NCBI RefSeq assembly: GCF_046719765.1
Contig: NZ_JABEBY010000002.1
Location: 124,001 to 188,000 of the forward strand
Source of the DNA: Halonotius sp046719765
GTDB taxonomy: Archaea; Halobacteriota; Halobacteria; Halobacteriales; Haloferacaceae
DNA: 64,000 bases
Reading direction: 5' to 3'
Shown here in pieces: positions 26,472-36,140 of this stretch. The position numbers were made by a program, and so were the translations under genes. The notes under the pieces were generated by a model. It worked only from the letters and a program-made list of their open reading frames with translations. It was not told the DNA's origin and searched no databases. Position 1 is the stretch's first letter. Each line of letters opens with the position of its first letter.

Positions 26472-27083
26472 CTACGACTCGCGGCTGCTGTCGTCGTCGT
26501 TGACCTCAAAGTCGACATCGACGTACTCCTCGTCGTCTGTCGTCGACCCGCTGGCACCCAGTGGATCGTCGCTACCGGTGTCACCTGCACCGCCGGGGCC
26601 GGAGCCACCAACGTCGAACCCGCCGGAGCCGAACGGGTCGCTGTCACCATCGCCGTCCGGAAAGCCGAACGTCCAGACGTTGCCGGTGGCGAAGCCGTCG
26701 GTTTTGTTGTCGATGTAGGGGACGACCACCCACCGCTTGAGCGCGATCCGGATCGGGTATCGCGTCGGCGGCAACACCAGCAGAAACCCGATCAGGTCGG
26801 TCACGAGCCCCGGCGTGAGCAGAAACGCCCCCGCCGCGATCAACAGCCCGCCGTCGAGCAGCTCGTCGGTCGGTGCCGACCCGGTGGCGGCCTTCTGCTG
26901 GAACCGCACCAGCGTGTTGCGGCCCTCCGCGCGGACGAGGATCATCCCGATGAGCCCGGTCAGGACGACCAACGCGACCGTCTGGAGGGGTGTCAACACC
27001 CCCGAGCCGACGATGGCGACGAGGACGAAGGCGTCGACAAGCGGGATCAACAGCAACAGCGCGAGCAGGGAGCGCGTGCGCAT
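26472..27083 (-). CDS. FxsA-family membrane protein
   Basis: A 203-residue protein. The N-terminal 110 residues carry the FxsA pattern: SLLALLLLIPLVDAFVLVAI, LVVLTGLIGMILVRAEG, and LLDGGLLIAAGAFLLTPGLVTD, with G/P-rich helices. The C-terminal 60 residues are Gly/Asp-rich and disordered, longer than in bacterial FxsA. Bacterial FxsA influences phage exclusion; its biochemical role is unclear. Start at ATG 27083, just before RTRSLLALL. Confidence 0.87.
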   Translation of the reverse strand: MRTRSLLALLLLIPLVDAFVLVAIVGSGVLTPLQTVALVVLTGLIGMILVRAEGRNTLVRFQQKAATGSAPTDELLDGGLLIAAGAFLLTPGLVTDLIGFLLVLPPTRYPIRIALKRWVVVPYIDNKTDGFATGNVWTFGFPDGDGDSDPFGSGGFDVGGSGPGGAGDTGSDDPLGASGSTTDDEEYVDVDFEVNDDDSSRES

Positions 27084-27163
27084 ACCCCCAGTTGCGGGCC
27101 ATCGGTGATAACGTCTTTCGTCGCGGACGAAGGCCTTAGGCGGCGGCCCACCCGAGGGCGTGT

Positions 27164-28831
27164 ATGAACGATTCGACGGCAGCCGCGGCGGCGACGGCGT
27201 CCACACGGGTCGAGTGGCGGTCGTGGGGCCCCGACGCCTTCAGCGAGGCGGCCGACACCGACACGCCGATCCTGCTCTCGCTGTCGGCGACGTGGTGTGG
27301 GGCCTGCCACGAGATGGACGCCCGTACCTACAGCGAGCCGCGTGTCGCCGCCAACATCAACGACAGCTTCGTGCCGATCCGCGTCGATGTCGACCGCAAC
27401 CCCCGCGTGCGGGAACGCTACGCGATGGGTGGCTTTCCGACGACGGCGTTTCTCACACCGAGCGGCGAGCTGCTGACCGGCGCGGGTTATCTCGCCCCCG
27501 ACGGGATGCGGGATATCGTCGACCGCATTCGGGAGCTATGGGACGAGAAGGGAGCCGACGCCGGCCGCGTCCCCCGCGCGCTGGCCGACGAGCCGACACC
27601 CGACGGCGATCTCGACGACCGGATCGAGGAACACATCGCCGGCCAACTCACCGAGCAGTTCGACCCCGCCCACGGCGGCTGGGGAACGGACGCCAAATTC
27701 CCGCTGCCCCAAACGATCGAGTTCGCCCTCAAACGCGAACCGCAGCAGGCCCGCCAGACACTCGATGCCATCGCCCAACACCTCTATGACACCGTTGACG
27801 GCGGCTTCTTCCGGGTTGCGACCGAGCGCGACTGGTCGGGTGTCCGCCACGAGAAGGTGCTGGAAACCAACGCCGCGCTCGTCCGCGCCTTTGCCAACGG
27901 CTATCTGTACACCGGCGAGGACGCCTACCGCGAGCCGGCCCGCCACACCATCGACTATCTCACCGACACGCTGTGGACGGGTGTCGCCGTCGGCGGCAGC
28001 CAAGGGCCCGGACAGGGCGCGAGCTACTACAGCGGCGACGCCGACGAACGGGCTGACCAGCCGACCCCCCGAACCGACCTGACCGTCTTTGCTGGCGGCA
28101 ACGCACTTACCGCCGACGCCCTCCTGACCTACCACGCCTACACCGACGACGACCACGCCCGTGAGTACGCCGAGCGTATCCTCGCGGCCGTTGAATCTGA
28201 CCTTATCGGCACCGACAGCGGCGTCGTCACCCACTACCGCACCGATGATGCGGTCGGCGAGACCGACCTGCTTGAGGATGCTGCTCGCGTTGTCGGGGCG
28301 TGGAGCACTGCCCGGCAGGTGCTCGGTGACGACGACTACACCGCGGTCGCAACGGCTGTCGCCGACAACGCCCTCGAAACACTGGGCGACGGCGCGGCGT
28401 TCCGCGACGGCCCCGCCAGTGGCAACGGGCTCTGTGACCGCCCGCTGCGACCCATCGACACGGGCACGGAGTTCGCCGATTCCCTGCTGGATCTCGCGGC
28501 CATTACGGGCAACGAGCGGTACCGCGAGGCCGCGACCGACGCCATTGAGGCCTTTGCCGGCGCGTGGGATCGGATCGGTGTGCAGGTCGCGGGCTACGGC
28601 AGCGTTGCCGCCCGCCTCACCGGCGGCGATCTCGTTGTCGACGTTGGCGACCCGGCGGGCTCGGATCTTCACCGCGCAGCCCTCAGGATCGCCGACCATG
28701 AGGCGGTTGTCGTGCCCAACGCTGATCGCGTTGAGACCGGAACCGCACATGTCCGCGGCAGCGACGCGTCAGCAACGACACCTGAGGAGTTGTTGGAGCA
28801 GGTCGGCAAGGCGGCTACCGAGATGAAATAA
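27164..28831 (+). CDS. DUF255 thioredoxin-like / YyaL-SPATA20 family protein
   Basis: A 555-residue protein. Residues about 15-135 are a thioredoxin domain with active-site motif WCGACHEM and a later GGFPTTAFL with cis-Pro. The rest is an (alpha/alpha)6 toroid typical of N-acylglucosamine-2-epimerase-like folds, with GGWGTDAKFPLPQ and HEKVLETNAALVRAF. The usual family length is near 650-720, so this copy is short and may lack part of the toroid. Function of the family is not settled. Confidence 0.85.
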   Translation: MNDSTAAAAATASTRVEWRSWGPDAFSEAADTDTPILLSLSATWCGACHEMDARTYSEPRVAANINDSFVPIRVDVDRNPRVRERYAMGGFPTTAFLTPSGELLTGAGYLAPDGMRDIVDRIRELWDEKGADAGRVPRALADEPTPDGDLDDRIEEHIAGQLTEQFDPAHGGWGTDAKFPLPQTIEFALKREPQQARQTLDAIAQHLYDTVDGGFFRVATERDWSGVRHEKVLETNAALVRAFANGYLYTGEDAYREPARHTIDYLTDTLWTGVAVGGSQGPGQGASYYSGDADERADQPTPRTDLTVFAGGNALTADALLTYHAYTDDDHAREYAERILAAVESDLIGTDSGVVTHYRTDDAVGETDLLEDAARVVGAWSTARQVLGDDDYTAVATAVADNALETLGDGAAFRDGPASGNGLCDRPLRPIDTGTEFADSLLDLAAITGNERYREAATDAIEAFAGAWDRIGVQVAGYGSVAARLTGGDLVVDVGDPAGSDLHRAALRIADHEAVVVPNADRVETGTAHVRGSDASATTPEELLEQVGKAATEMK

Positions 28832-28872
28832 ACGTCCGGTGCGTTTTTGTTACCACGCCCCGACGCCGATAT

Positions 28873-29688
28873 ATGGCGAGTCTCCGCGATCTCGGGCTGT
28901 CGGAGTATGAAGCCCGGGCGTACCGCGCGCTCCTCCGGAGCGGCCCGACAACCGCAAAGGAGTTGTCACGAACAAGCGAGGTGCCGATGGGACGGATCTA
29001 CGACGTGCTCAACGGGCTTGAACAGCACCGACTCGTCCGGAGTCAGGCCGCCAGCCGGCCGAAAAAATACGTTGCCGTCGAGCCCGACGTTGGGTTGGAT
29101 CGCCTACTGGAGGCCAAACAGCGCGAACTCGACGAACAGGCCGAGCAGTACGCCGAGACCGTCGAGACGTTGACGAACGATCTGGAGGCGACCGCCCCGG
29201 TCAACGGCCAGTTTTGGACGGCTGCGGTCGGCCCCGAGGAGACACTGGAACTCTTGGTTGAGCGGATCGATGCCGCTGACGATTCGTTACACATTGTCGG
29301 CGGCACCCCGGCAGCCGGCCTTGACCTCCAAAACGCAAGCGGCCGCATCGTCGACGGCTTGGAAGCCGCCTTAGCGCGCGGTGTCGACGTGAAGTTGCTG
29401 GTGACACCGGCTGTCGTCGCCAACCTCCCGGAGGAGACGATCGAGACATACGACGCACGATTGAGCGACCACGACAACTACGCGGTTCGGACACGCGACA
29501 CGATCGAGGGGACGTTTACCCTGATCGACGGCGTTGAGGTCTGTTTGGAGGTGCCGAACCCGCTGGATCCACAGCAGGCGTTTGCGATGATCGATCTCAA
29601 GGATCGGAGCTTCGCGGCCGACATCGGAGAGGTCTTTCAGCCGCGGTGGGAGAATGCTGATCCGCTACACGTACCACCACAGCACTGA
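28873..29688 (+). CDS. TrmB-family transcriptional regulator
   Basis: A 271-residue regulator. N-terminal wHTH: LGLSEYEARAYRALL, PTTAKELSRTSEVPMGRIYDVLNGLEQHRLV. A short coiled-coil (about 75-105) follows and then the TrmB C-terminal ligand-binding domain with LVERIDAADDSLHIVGG and ARGVDVKLLVTP, resembling a PLD-like half. TrmB regulators bind sugars or respond to energy state. A specific effector cannot be given. It ends 6 bp before convergent mptA. Confidence 0.87.
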   Translation: MASLRDLGLSEYEARAYRALLRSGPTTAKELSRTSEVPMGRIYDVLNGLEQHRLVRSQAASRPKKYVAVEPDVGLDRLLEAKQRELDEQAEQYAETVETLTNDLEATAPVNGQFWTAAVGPEETLELLVERIDAADDSLHIVGGTPAAGLDLQNASGRIVDGLEAALARGVDVKLLVTPAVVANLPEETIETYDARLSDHDNYAVRTRDTIEGTFTLIDGVEVCLEVPNPLDPQQAFAMIDLKDRSFAADIGEVFQPRWENADPLHVPPQH

Positions 29689-29694
29689 CCGGCT

Positions 29695-30627
29695 TCAGGC
29701 GGTACCGTTCAGTTCGGCGCGGAGTTGCCCGATCGTGACCTCGCGTTCGGCGTGGGCGTTGTGTTGGTGGATCGATTCGTCGTTGGATTGGCGGATGTAG
29801 ACGACGGCCTCGTCAGAGAGGTGATCGAACTGCTCGACGGCACCCTCCGCTAAGGAGCGAACACAGTCCTCGACGAACTTGGCGTCGGAGTGGGCGGCGA
29901 AGGTCATATGATCCTCGTCGGGGCGTTTCGCCATGTTGTAGATCCGCGCGCTCATCGCATCGCGGGCGATGTCGATGATGTCGCCGAGATCCACGTCGGG
30001 GCTCCCCTCGCTGGTGATCGTCAGCGTCGCGTGGCCGCGCTGTGAGTGGCCGGGCTGGGGAACGGTATCAAGAAACTCGTCGATGATCTCGCGTTCCACA
30101 TCGAGCTCCTGGAGCTTTTCGCGGGCGCGTGATTCGGACATCCCCTGCGAGCAGGGACAGACCGTCATCCCGGTGACCTCCGCGCCGATCTCCTCGTGGG
30201 TGCCGTCGTCGGTGGCGGTCGCGCTGGCGATGATCGTCGCGGTGTTTTGGGTCGGCTTCCCGCTGGCCGGCGTTTCCTCTTTTGTCACGAGATCGGCGGT
30301 CATCTCGACGGTCGCCGTCGACGTATAGTCGTGTTTCGACAGCAGGCGTTCGGCGGCCTCCCCACAGACATCCTCGACGCGGTAGGCTTCGGCTTCTGTC
30401 GTCTCCTCTAAGATCTCGTCGATGACCTCCATGTTGCGGCTCATATCGATCCCTTTGCGGCCGCCGGGGAGATCGACAAAGACCTCGAACTCGGCCATGA
30501 GGACGATCGGCCGTTTGTCCTCGCGTGCAAGTTTGACCAGTTTTTCGACACCCGTTACGCCAACCTGACTCAGCCCGACGGCCACATCCGGCTGGGTGGC
30601 CTGGACATCGGGCAGTTGGTGACTCAT
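29695..30627 (-). CDS. mptA: GTP cyclohydrolase MptA (type IB/FolE2)
   Basis: A 310-residue enzyme that converts GTP to 7,8-dihydroneopterin 2',3'-cyclic phosphate, the first step of archaeal tetrahydropterin/folate-type cofactor synthesis. Signature features are QVGVTGVEKLV near the N terminus, TGMTVCPCSQGMSE with the metal-binding Cys, and HSQRGHATLTI with conserved His. Length matches archaeal MptA. The ATG at 30627 precedes SHQLPDVQATQPDV; longer upstream frames are non-coding in character. Confidence 0.95.
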   Translation of the reverse strand: MSHQLPDVQATQPDVAVGLSQVGVTGVEKLVKLAREDKRPIVLMAEFEVFVDLPGGRKGIDMSRNMEVIDEILEETTEAEAYRVEDVCGEAAERLLSKHDYTSTATVEMTADLVTKEETPASGKPTQNTATIIASATATDDGTHEEIGAEVTGMTVCPCSQGMSESRAREKLQELDVEREIIDEFLDTVPQPGHSQRGHATLTITSEGSPDVDLGDIIDIARDAMSARIYNMAKRPDEDHMTFAAHSDAKFVEDCVRSLAEGAVEQFDHLSDEAVVYIRQSNDESIHQHNAHAEREVTIGQLRAELNGTA

Positions 30628-30722
30628 CAACCTTGATAGGCGTGTCGCCTGATTATGACTTTCGGTGCCCTGAGCAGGTCGGACACAACCGTCAGCGACG
30701 ACCATAGTGTGCTGCCCACCAC

Positions 30723-31754
30723 CTACGTCGCCGCAACGAGATTGATGACGCCGATGGTCTCCGCCAGCACCCACACGACAAAGAGCCCATAGGCGACAAG
30801 CAGCGCGTACGCCTCCGGCGTTGTCAACGAGAGATCGGTGCGGAGGAACCCAAACAACAGCACCGTCGCCAGCGTGAGCACGCCAAACATCGGGACGGCG
30901 ACGGCGAAGTTGATCGAAACGGTGCCGATGAGCAACACCCCGATCGGGATCGCCACCAGCAGATCAAACGTATTCGAGCCCAACACGTTGCCGAGGCTGG
31001 TCAGCCCTCTCCCCTCCCGGGCAGCCCGCACGCTGACCAGTGTATCCGGCAGGCTCGTCACTGCTGCAATGATCGTCACGCCGGCGAGAAAATCCGGAAT
31101 CCCGAAGGTGTGTGTGAGGATCTCGACAGCACTCACCAACTGTTCGACGCCGACAAGGATCAACAGCAGCCCGCCGGCCAGCGTCGCCCACTGCCGACCG
31201 ATCGCATCGCTGAGCTCGATCGCACCGGTGTACTCGCTGACATCCTGCCACTGAATGAAGAGATACAGCCCATACAGCAACAGCGGCAGCATCGCCAGCG
31301 GGCGGGTGACCTGTCCGGACAGGGCTGGTGCGTCAGGGGTTGGTATGTAGATCACGCCGAGGGCAAAGGTGATCAACAGCGTGGCGACGGCGACCATGTA
31401 GAACTGCGCTTCCTTGTAGACGAGTTCGCGGTTTGTTTCGAGGTTTCCGGTCGCCGCCAGCCCGGCCAACGCCGGGATGACGAGAATGTTGAAGATGGCC
31501 GAGCCGACGATCCCGCCGACGCCCATATCGAAGACGCCGGCAAGCGCGGTGAAGACAACGCTGGCAAGCTCCGGAAAGCTTGAGCCGACGGCGACGACGA
31601 TCGACCCCTGGACGACCGGCGGGAGCCCGTAGTGTGCCGACAGCTGTTCGGCGGAGGATTCCAGCCAGCCGCTGCCGACCCAGATGACCGCGGTTGTGAG
31701 GACGATCATCCCGACGGCGACAGCCGGCGACGCGGGCAACAGGCCACCGAGCAT
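30723..31754 (-). CDS. Sodium/calcium exchanger (CaCA) family antiporter
   Basis: A 343-residue protein with about ten membrane helices in two inverted repeats. The first repeat has VAVGSSFPELASVV and VGSAIFNILVIPAL. The second has IIAAVTSLPDTLVSVRAA and LGNVLGSNTFDLLVAIP. The ion-binding acidic residue is Glu in the first repeat and Asp in the second (SLPD rather than SxPE), which may change ion preference. It is predicted to exchange Na+ or H+ for Ca2+ or similar. Confidence 0.92.
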   Translation of the reverse strand: MLGGLLPASPAVAVGMIVLTTAVIWVGSGWLESSAEQLSAHYGLPPVVQGSIVVAVGSSFPELASVVFTALAGVFDMGVGGIVGSAIFNILVIPALAGLAATGNLETNRELVYKEAQFYMVAVATLLITFALGVIYIPTPDAPALSGQVTRPLAMLPLLLYGLYLFIQWQDVSEYTGAIELSDAIGRQWATLAGGLLLILVGVEQLVSAVEILTHTFGIPDFLAGVTIIAAVTSLPDTLVSVRAAREGRGLTSLGNVLGSNTFDLLVAIPIGVLLIGTVSINFAVAVPMFGVLTLATVLLFGFLRTDLSLTTPEAYALLVAYGLFVVWVLAETIGVINLVAAT

Positions 31755-31824
31755 TACTCTCGGCTTCCGTGTCAGGGGGGTTAATACTGTTTACTCGGTG
31801 GCTGTCACGCGTGTTTGTCTCCCC

Positions 31825-32895
31825 TTACAACCCGGTTGGGCGTGTCCCAAGTTCGACCTGCACCGTTTGTTCGCGTCCATCCCGCAGCACCGTTAGGTCG
31901 ACTGTCTCGCCGGGGCTGGTCTCCAAGGCGAGATAGCTTCCTAACCCCTCGCTCGTCTCGATCGGTCTGTCGTCGACCGCGCGGATCACGTCGCCGCCGA
32001 CGGGGACACGCTCACCGTCGACGACCGTGATCTCGCTGCTCGCTTCGAGTCGGCCGTCGCTGGGGCCGCCGGGGGCGACGCCAACGACGAGTAGCCCACG
32101 AGAGGCTGGCAGGTCGTTGACGCGGGCGACCGTCGGCGTCACGTCATCGAAGGAGACGCCCATGTAGGCGTGGTCGTAGTCGCCGGTGGCGAGCAATTCG
32201 GGGACGACCCGCTGGGTGAGCGCGGCCGAGATGCCGAACCCGATGTTGTCGCCGCCACCGGAGTTGATGACGGCGACGACATCGCCGTCGAGATCGACCA
32301 GCGGCCCACCGCTGTTGCCGGGGTTGACCGGGGCGTCGGTCTGGATCGCATCCGGGATGTCGAAGCCCGCCGGCGAGGGGATTGAGCGGTCGACACCGCT
32401 GATAATCCCACTTGTCATCGTCCCGTTGAGGTTGTATGGGTTACCGATCGCCAGCACCCGTTGGCCCACCTCTGGGTCATCGTCCGTAAACGACAGCGGG
32501 CTCGCTGCCTCGGGCACATCGTCGACAGCAAGAACCGCGAGATCGCTGTGAGGGTCGCTGCCAACGACTGTGGCGGTGCTCCACCGGCCTTCGGTGAATC
32601 TGACCGCCGCCGACTGTGCGGTGCCGACGACGTGGGCGTTGGTGATGACGTGGTGGTCGTCGTACATGAACCCGGTACCCTGGCCGTCGGTCTCGACGAG
32701 GACAACCGAATCGATCGTCGCCTCGTAGATCTCGGTGTAGTCATCCGGCGTGGCGTCCGGTTGTCTCTCATCGCTTTCGTCCGTCCCCGGTTCCGGTGAC
32801 GACGTTGACAGCGGCGAGCTACAGCCAGCGAGCCCGGCGAGTGCTGCGGCCCCGCCCGTGCAAATGATCTCTCTCCGCGTTGGCTGTGCACTCAT
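31825..32895 (-). CDS. HtrA/DegP-like serine protease, Tat lipoprotein
   Basis: A 356-residue exported protease. N terminus: PTRREIICTGG twin arginine with lipobox GLAGC at residue 25. The trypsin-like domain has the triad H88 (TNAHVVG), D118 (SDLAVL) and S195 (GNSGGP). A PDZ domain covers about 245-350 with GLLVVGVAPGGPSD. It should sit on the outer face and handle misfolded exported proteins. Only one PDZ is present, as in DegS-type enzymes. Confidence 0.92.
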   Translation of the reverse strand: MSAQPTRREIICTGGAAALAGLAGCSSPLSTSSPEPGTDESDERQPDATPDDYTEIYEATIDSVVLVETDGQGTGFMYDDHHVITNAHVVGTAQSAAVRFTEGRWSTATVVGSDPHSDLAVLAVDDVPEAASPLSFTDDDPEVGQRVLAIGNPYNLNGTMTSGIISGVDRSIPSPAGFDIPDAIQTDAPVNPGNSGGPLVDLDGDVVAVINSGGGDNIGFGISAALTQRVVPELLATGDYDHAYMGVSFDDVTPTVARVNDLPASRGLLVVGVAPGGPSDGRLEASSEITVVDGERVPVGGDVIRAVDDRPIETSEGLGSYLALETSPGETVDLTVLRDGREQTVQVELGTRPTGL

Positions 32896-32963
32896 ATCGG
32901 ATCAATATCGGCCGTTGCTATGTGAATATCTTCTGGTCGTGTCGATCTCGTTGCTGTCGCCCG

Positions 32964-33377
32964 TTAGGGCCAGTCGTCGCGCGTCTCGCCCTCGAACAGT
33001 TCCTCGTCGTCGGACTCCGCGGCCAGTTCCCACTCGGCGGCCTCGGCGGCCTCCGCCAAGGGAAGATACTCCCAGCCGGCCGCCTCGGCGATCGCTTCGT
33101 CGTCCTCGGTGGTGCCGACAAAGACGTGCCGTTCGGTGTCGAACTGCTCGGCGACGTTTTCAAGACTCTCTCCAACGCCGCGGGGCCCCGAAAAGAAGTC
33201 CTGTCGCACCCGGTGTTTCCGGGTGAAGTTGGTCACGACGTAGGTCGGCTTCTCGCTGACAACGCCGACGTACTCCGTCCACTGTCGGGCATCAGTCACC
33301 ACAACCCCTGGATCAGCCAGCGATTGCAGGGCCGCAAGCTCAAATGCGAGGGTCATCTCGCCGCTGCCTCCGTCCAT
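32964..33377 (-). CDS. Conserved haloarchaeal protein (DUF7124-like)
   Basis: A 137-residue acidic protein with TLAFELAALQSLADPGVVVTDARQW at the start, YVGVVSEKPTYVVTNF in the middle and a strongly acidic C-terminal tail. The pattern is familiar from haloarchaea as a single-domain protein of unknown function. The start may be internal (ATG before TLAFEL, seven codons in). Confidence 0.7.
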   Translation of the reverse strand: MDGGSGEMTLAFELAALQSLADPGVVVTDARQWTEYVGVVSEKPTYVVTNFTRKHRVRQDFFSGPRGVGESLENVAEQFDTERHVFVGTTEDDEAIAEAAGWEYLPLAEAAEAAEWELAAESDDEELFEGETRDDWP

Positions 33378-33457
33378 ACCTGGGGTAACCTACGGGTGCC
33401 GAAAACCGCTTCGCTTCACCGACTGTCGCCGCTGGCCGGGACTCGCCGGCGTGATCG

Positions 33458-34702
33458 CTACTGCTGTTGTTCCTGCACCGGTGCGATGTCGTCGGCCTCA
33501 AACTCCTCGTTGAGCAGCGTCTCGGTCTGGTCGCCGACCGGGATCTCCTCGCGCATGAGCTCCTTGTAGCCGCTCTGGGGGGCGAGATCGCCGATCAACA
33601 CGCCGCCGACAACCTTGCCGTCCTTGATGGCGACGCGCCGCCACTCGTTGTCGCCGTAGGCCTGCGACACATATTCGTCGCCGATCGTTGGATGGCCAAA
33701 CGAGAGGAAGGGGAAATCGAAGTGGGTGATCGAATACGACGACACCCAGCGAAAGCCGTCGCTTTCGGGCTCGATCATGTTTTTCGCGGCGATGGTGCCC
33801 TGCTCTTTGGCCGACCCCCACGACCCGTTCTGTGCGTACTCGCCGAGAATCGTATCGTAGTACCGTGTCAGATCGCCGGCGGCGAAGATGTCGTCGAGGC
33901 TGGTGCGCATATACTCGTCGACGACGACGCCGTCGTCCTGTTCGATATCGAGATCCTGCAGCAGCTCGATGTTGAAGTTGAGGCCGATAGCGATGCCGAC
34001 GAAATCCGAGTCGAACTGTTCGCCGTTGGGGTCGATCGTTGCCTCAACGTGGCCCTCGTCGTCGGTCTCGAAGTGATCGACACCGCTCTGGAAGACGGGT
34101 GTGACGCCGCGTTCCCGCATCGCGTCGTGCATGATCTCCGCGCCCTCCTCGGTGAGCGCGTACCGCCACCAGCAGTCTCCGCGCATGAGGTAGTTGGCTT
34201 CGACTTCCTGTTCGCCACAGATCGCCGCGAGGTCGATGCCGAGCAGCCCCGCGCCGACGATGGTTGCCGAGTCGGCTCCTTCGATGTGGTCGCGGATGTT
34301 CCGGGCGTCCTGGAACGTCCAGAAGTGATGAACCCCGTCGGCGTCGCTGTTGTCGACCGGGAGCTGTGTCGGGGTGCCGCCGGTCGCAACGAGGAGCTTG
34401 TCGTAGCCGATCGTTTCGTCCTCGTGGGTCGAAACGGTGTGATCGTCGGGATCGATGTTTGTGACGACGGTGTTGAGCCGGAGATCGATATCACGGTCGA
34501 CATACCAGCTCTCGTCGTGGATCGAAATCGGGGCCTCGGGGAGCTTGCCCTTGGCGTACTCCTTGATGAGGATCCGGTTGTAGAGGGCCTCGCCCTCCTC
34601 GGTGATGACGGTGATCTCGGCGTCCGGGGCCTCCTCCCGGAGCGTCTCCGCGGCGGAGCTGCCCGCGATCCCGTCACCGATAACGACGTACGATGCTGTC
34701 AT
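33458..34702 (-). CDS. FAD/NAD(P)-dependent oxidoreductase, NirB/rubredoxin-reductase-like
   Basis: A 414-residue pyridine nucleotide-disulfide-type flavoprotein. FAD-binding SYVVIGDGIAGSSAAE begins at residue 3. The NAD(P)-binding motif TIVGAGLLGIDLAA lies near 160. The second FAD motif is DDIFAAGDLTR near 280. There is no redox-active CxxxxC, so it belongs with NAD(P)H-nitrite-reductase-like or ferredoxin/rubredoxin reductases. Partner unknown. Start placed at ATG 34702 next to the FAD motif. Confidence 0.87.
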   Translation of the reverse strand: MTASYVVIGDGIAGSSAAETLREEAPDAEITVITEEGEALYNRILIKEYAKGKLPEAPISIHDESWYVDRDIDLRLNTVVTNIDPDDHTVSTHEDETIGYDKLLVATGGTPTQLPVDNSDADGVHHFWTFQDARNIRDHIEGADSATIVGAGLLGIDLAAICGEQEVEANYLMRGDCWWRYALTEEGAEIMHDAMRERGVTPVFQSGVDHFETDDEGHVEATIDPNGEQFDSDFVGIAIGLNFNIELLQDLDIEQDDGVVVDEYMRTSLDDIFAAGDLTRYYDTILGEYAQNGSWGSAKEQGTIAAKNMIEPESDGFRWVSSYSITHFDFPFLSFGHPTIGDEYVSQAYGDNEWRRVAIKDGKVVGGVLIGDLAPQSGYKELMREEIPVGDQTETLLNEEFEADDIAPVQEQQQ

Positions 34703-34934
34703 ATCCCCGCGTTCGTGATCCGGGGTAAAGGAGGTTGCTATCGACGCGGAACCGTTGACAACCGTCCATACCGTGTTGGTTCGACCGGACAAACTTGGTT
34801 CTGCCAGCCGCTGTCCGGCCGATTTCCGCCCGTTTTCATCTCGTCGCCCTCGCTTCCGACCGTTCGCTCCTGTCGACGCTGCTGTTCTCCCACGTCGTGG
34901 GCTTCAAGAGTGTTCAACCCCTACCGGTGGTACG

Positions 34935-35552
34935 ATGAAGATCCGCCAAAATATCCGCCACTGGGCGGCGAAAAACGCGCTGACCGCGCCCGTCCTCGGC
35001 GATATTGCCAACGACAAGCTCGTCGATATGCACACCGACATCTTCCTCGGGAAAGCCGACGAGGACGCCCGCGAGGCCCGCCGCGACCACCTCGATGGCT
35101 TCTTCGATGCGACGATGGACACCTACGTCGCCGCGCTTGAAGCCGGGCTCACAGAGGCAAAAGCCCGCGAGATCACCCACATTCAGGCCAACTTCGATTT
35201 CTTCAACCACGGCTGGACGGAGATGATGGAGATCCCCGCCGAGGAGTTTGAGGAGCACTTCCGTCGCTACGAGGACTTTTTCAAACGATATGGGATCACC
35301 GTTGACGATCCGCTCGGCGAGTTCCGGCCGGTCGATGGGATCCCCGAGGCGCCCGAAACGCCCGACAAACGCGACCAGCCAGCCTACGAGAACGCGATCG
35401 CCGGCTTCGCCGACGACGTGTACGTTGAGGACGGCGACGGCGAGCTCCACGTCGGCTCCGGGGCCGCCGAACCCGCCGACGCCGATCCGCGCAACGCTCC
35501 CGGCATGAGCGACGCCGTCGACAACGCCGACACCGAGCGGGCCGATAGCTAA
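34935..35552 (+). CDS. DUF6149-like haloarchaeal protein
   Basis: A 205-residue protein opening MKIRQNIRHWAAKNALTAPV and DIANDKLVDMHTDIF, which I recognise as the start of a widely conserved haloarchaeal family. Residues about 60-130 are helical with ITHIQANFDFFNHGWTEMM. The last 70 residues are acidic and disordered. Function unknown. The long upstream extension of the frame is Arg/Pro-rich and rejected. Confidence 0.8.
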   Translation: MKIRQNIRHWAAKNALTAPVLGDIANDKLVDMHTDIFLGKADEDAREARRDHLDGFFDATMDTYVAALEAGLTEAKAREITHIQANFDFFNHGWTEMMEIPAEEFEEHFRRYEDFFKRYGITVDDPLGEFRPVDGIPEAPETPDKRDQPAYENAIAGFADDVYVEDGDGELHVGSGAAEPADADPRNAPGMSDAVDNADTERADS

Positions 35553-35606
35553 GTGCGATCGATCCGATAACACGGGATTTAATCTCTCCTCACCCGAAAC
35601 CCATCT

Positions 35607-36140
35607 ATGGCTACCCCACGTGTCCCGGGCGACCCCGGCGAGCAACTCGACCTCCCGTGCGGCGAGTCGGTCGCCGTCACTGATCTCGATCTCGGGATGC
35701 GCGAGTACGACTGTGACTGTGGCGCAACCCACGCTGTCGTGATGGACGTTCATCCGCCGGATCGGTTCCTCCCGGAGTTTCTGGTTGGCGTGCTCCAGGA
35801 GGCCATCCAGACCACCAGCGAGGAGATGCCGGAGTTCGGAACGCCACACCTGCTCGGCATCGTCCTTGAGGAGTTCCCCGAACAGGTCGTCTCCTACGAT
35901 GCGACCGAGGAGCCGGATGTCGGCTTTGCCTTGCTTTGGCTCACTGACTTCGATTCCCGAACCCTCCATGAACGTATCGTCGAACTCGTCATCGAGCTGA
36001 TGGAACATGCGGTCAGCCATGCCGACGACAGCAGCGCGCTCACCGAGTTTGAGGCGAAGATGCACGAGTTCGATGTGGCGGCGTTCGTCGAGCAGTACCG
36101 CGAGGAGCGCGACCTCGAAGCAGAGCAATTTACCCCGTAG
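35607..36140 (+). CDS. DUF5815-like haloarchaeal protein
   Basis: A 177-residue acidic protein with one Cys cluster EYDCDCGATHAVVMDVHPP near residue 33-50 that may bind a metal, and helical regions FLPEFLVGVLQEAIQ and HERIVELVIELMEHAVSH. A TATA-like ATTTAATC sits 23-30 bp before the ATG, giving a leaderless transcript. Family function is unknown. Confidence 0.77.
   Translation: MATPRVPGDPGEQLDLPCGESVAVTDLDLGMREYDCDCGATHAVVMDVHPPDRFLPEFLVGVLQEAIQTTSEEMPEFGTPHLLGIVLEEFPEQVVSYDATEEPDVGFALLWLTDFDSRTLHERIVELVIELMEHAVSHADDSSALTEFEAKMHEFDVAAFVEQYREERDLEAEQFTP

Noticed and set aside
27536..28750. 404-codon minus-strand frame opposite the DUF255 gene
   Set aside because: Antisense shadow; the opposite strand has the WCGACHE thioredoxin motif.
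33467..35140. 557-codon plus-strand frame opposite the FAD oxidoreductase
   Set aside because: Overlaps both a clear flavoprotein and the DUF6149-like gene in the wrong frame; composition is antisense-like.
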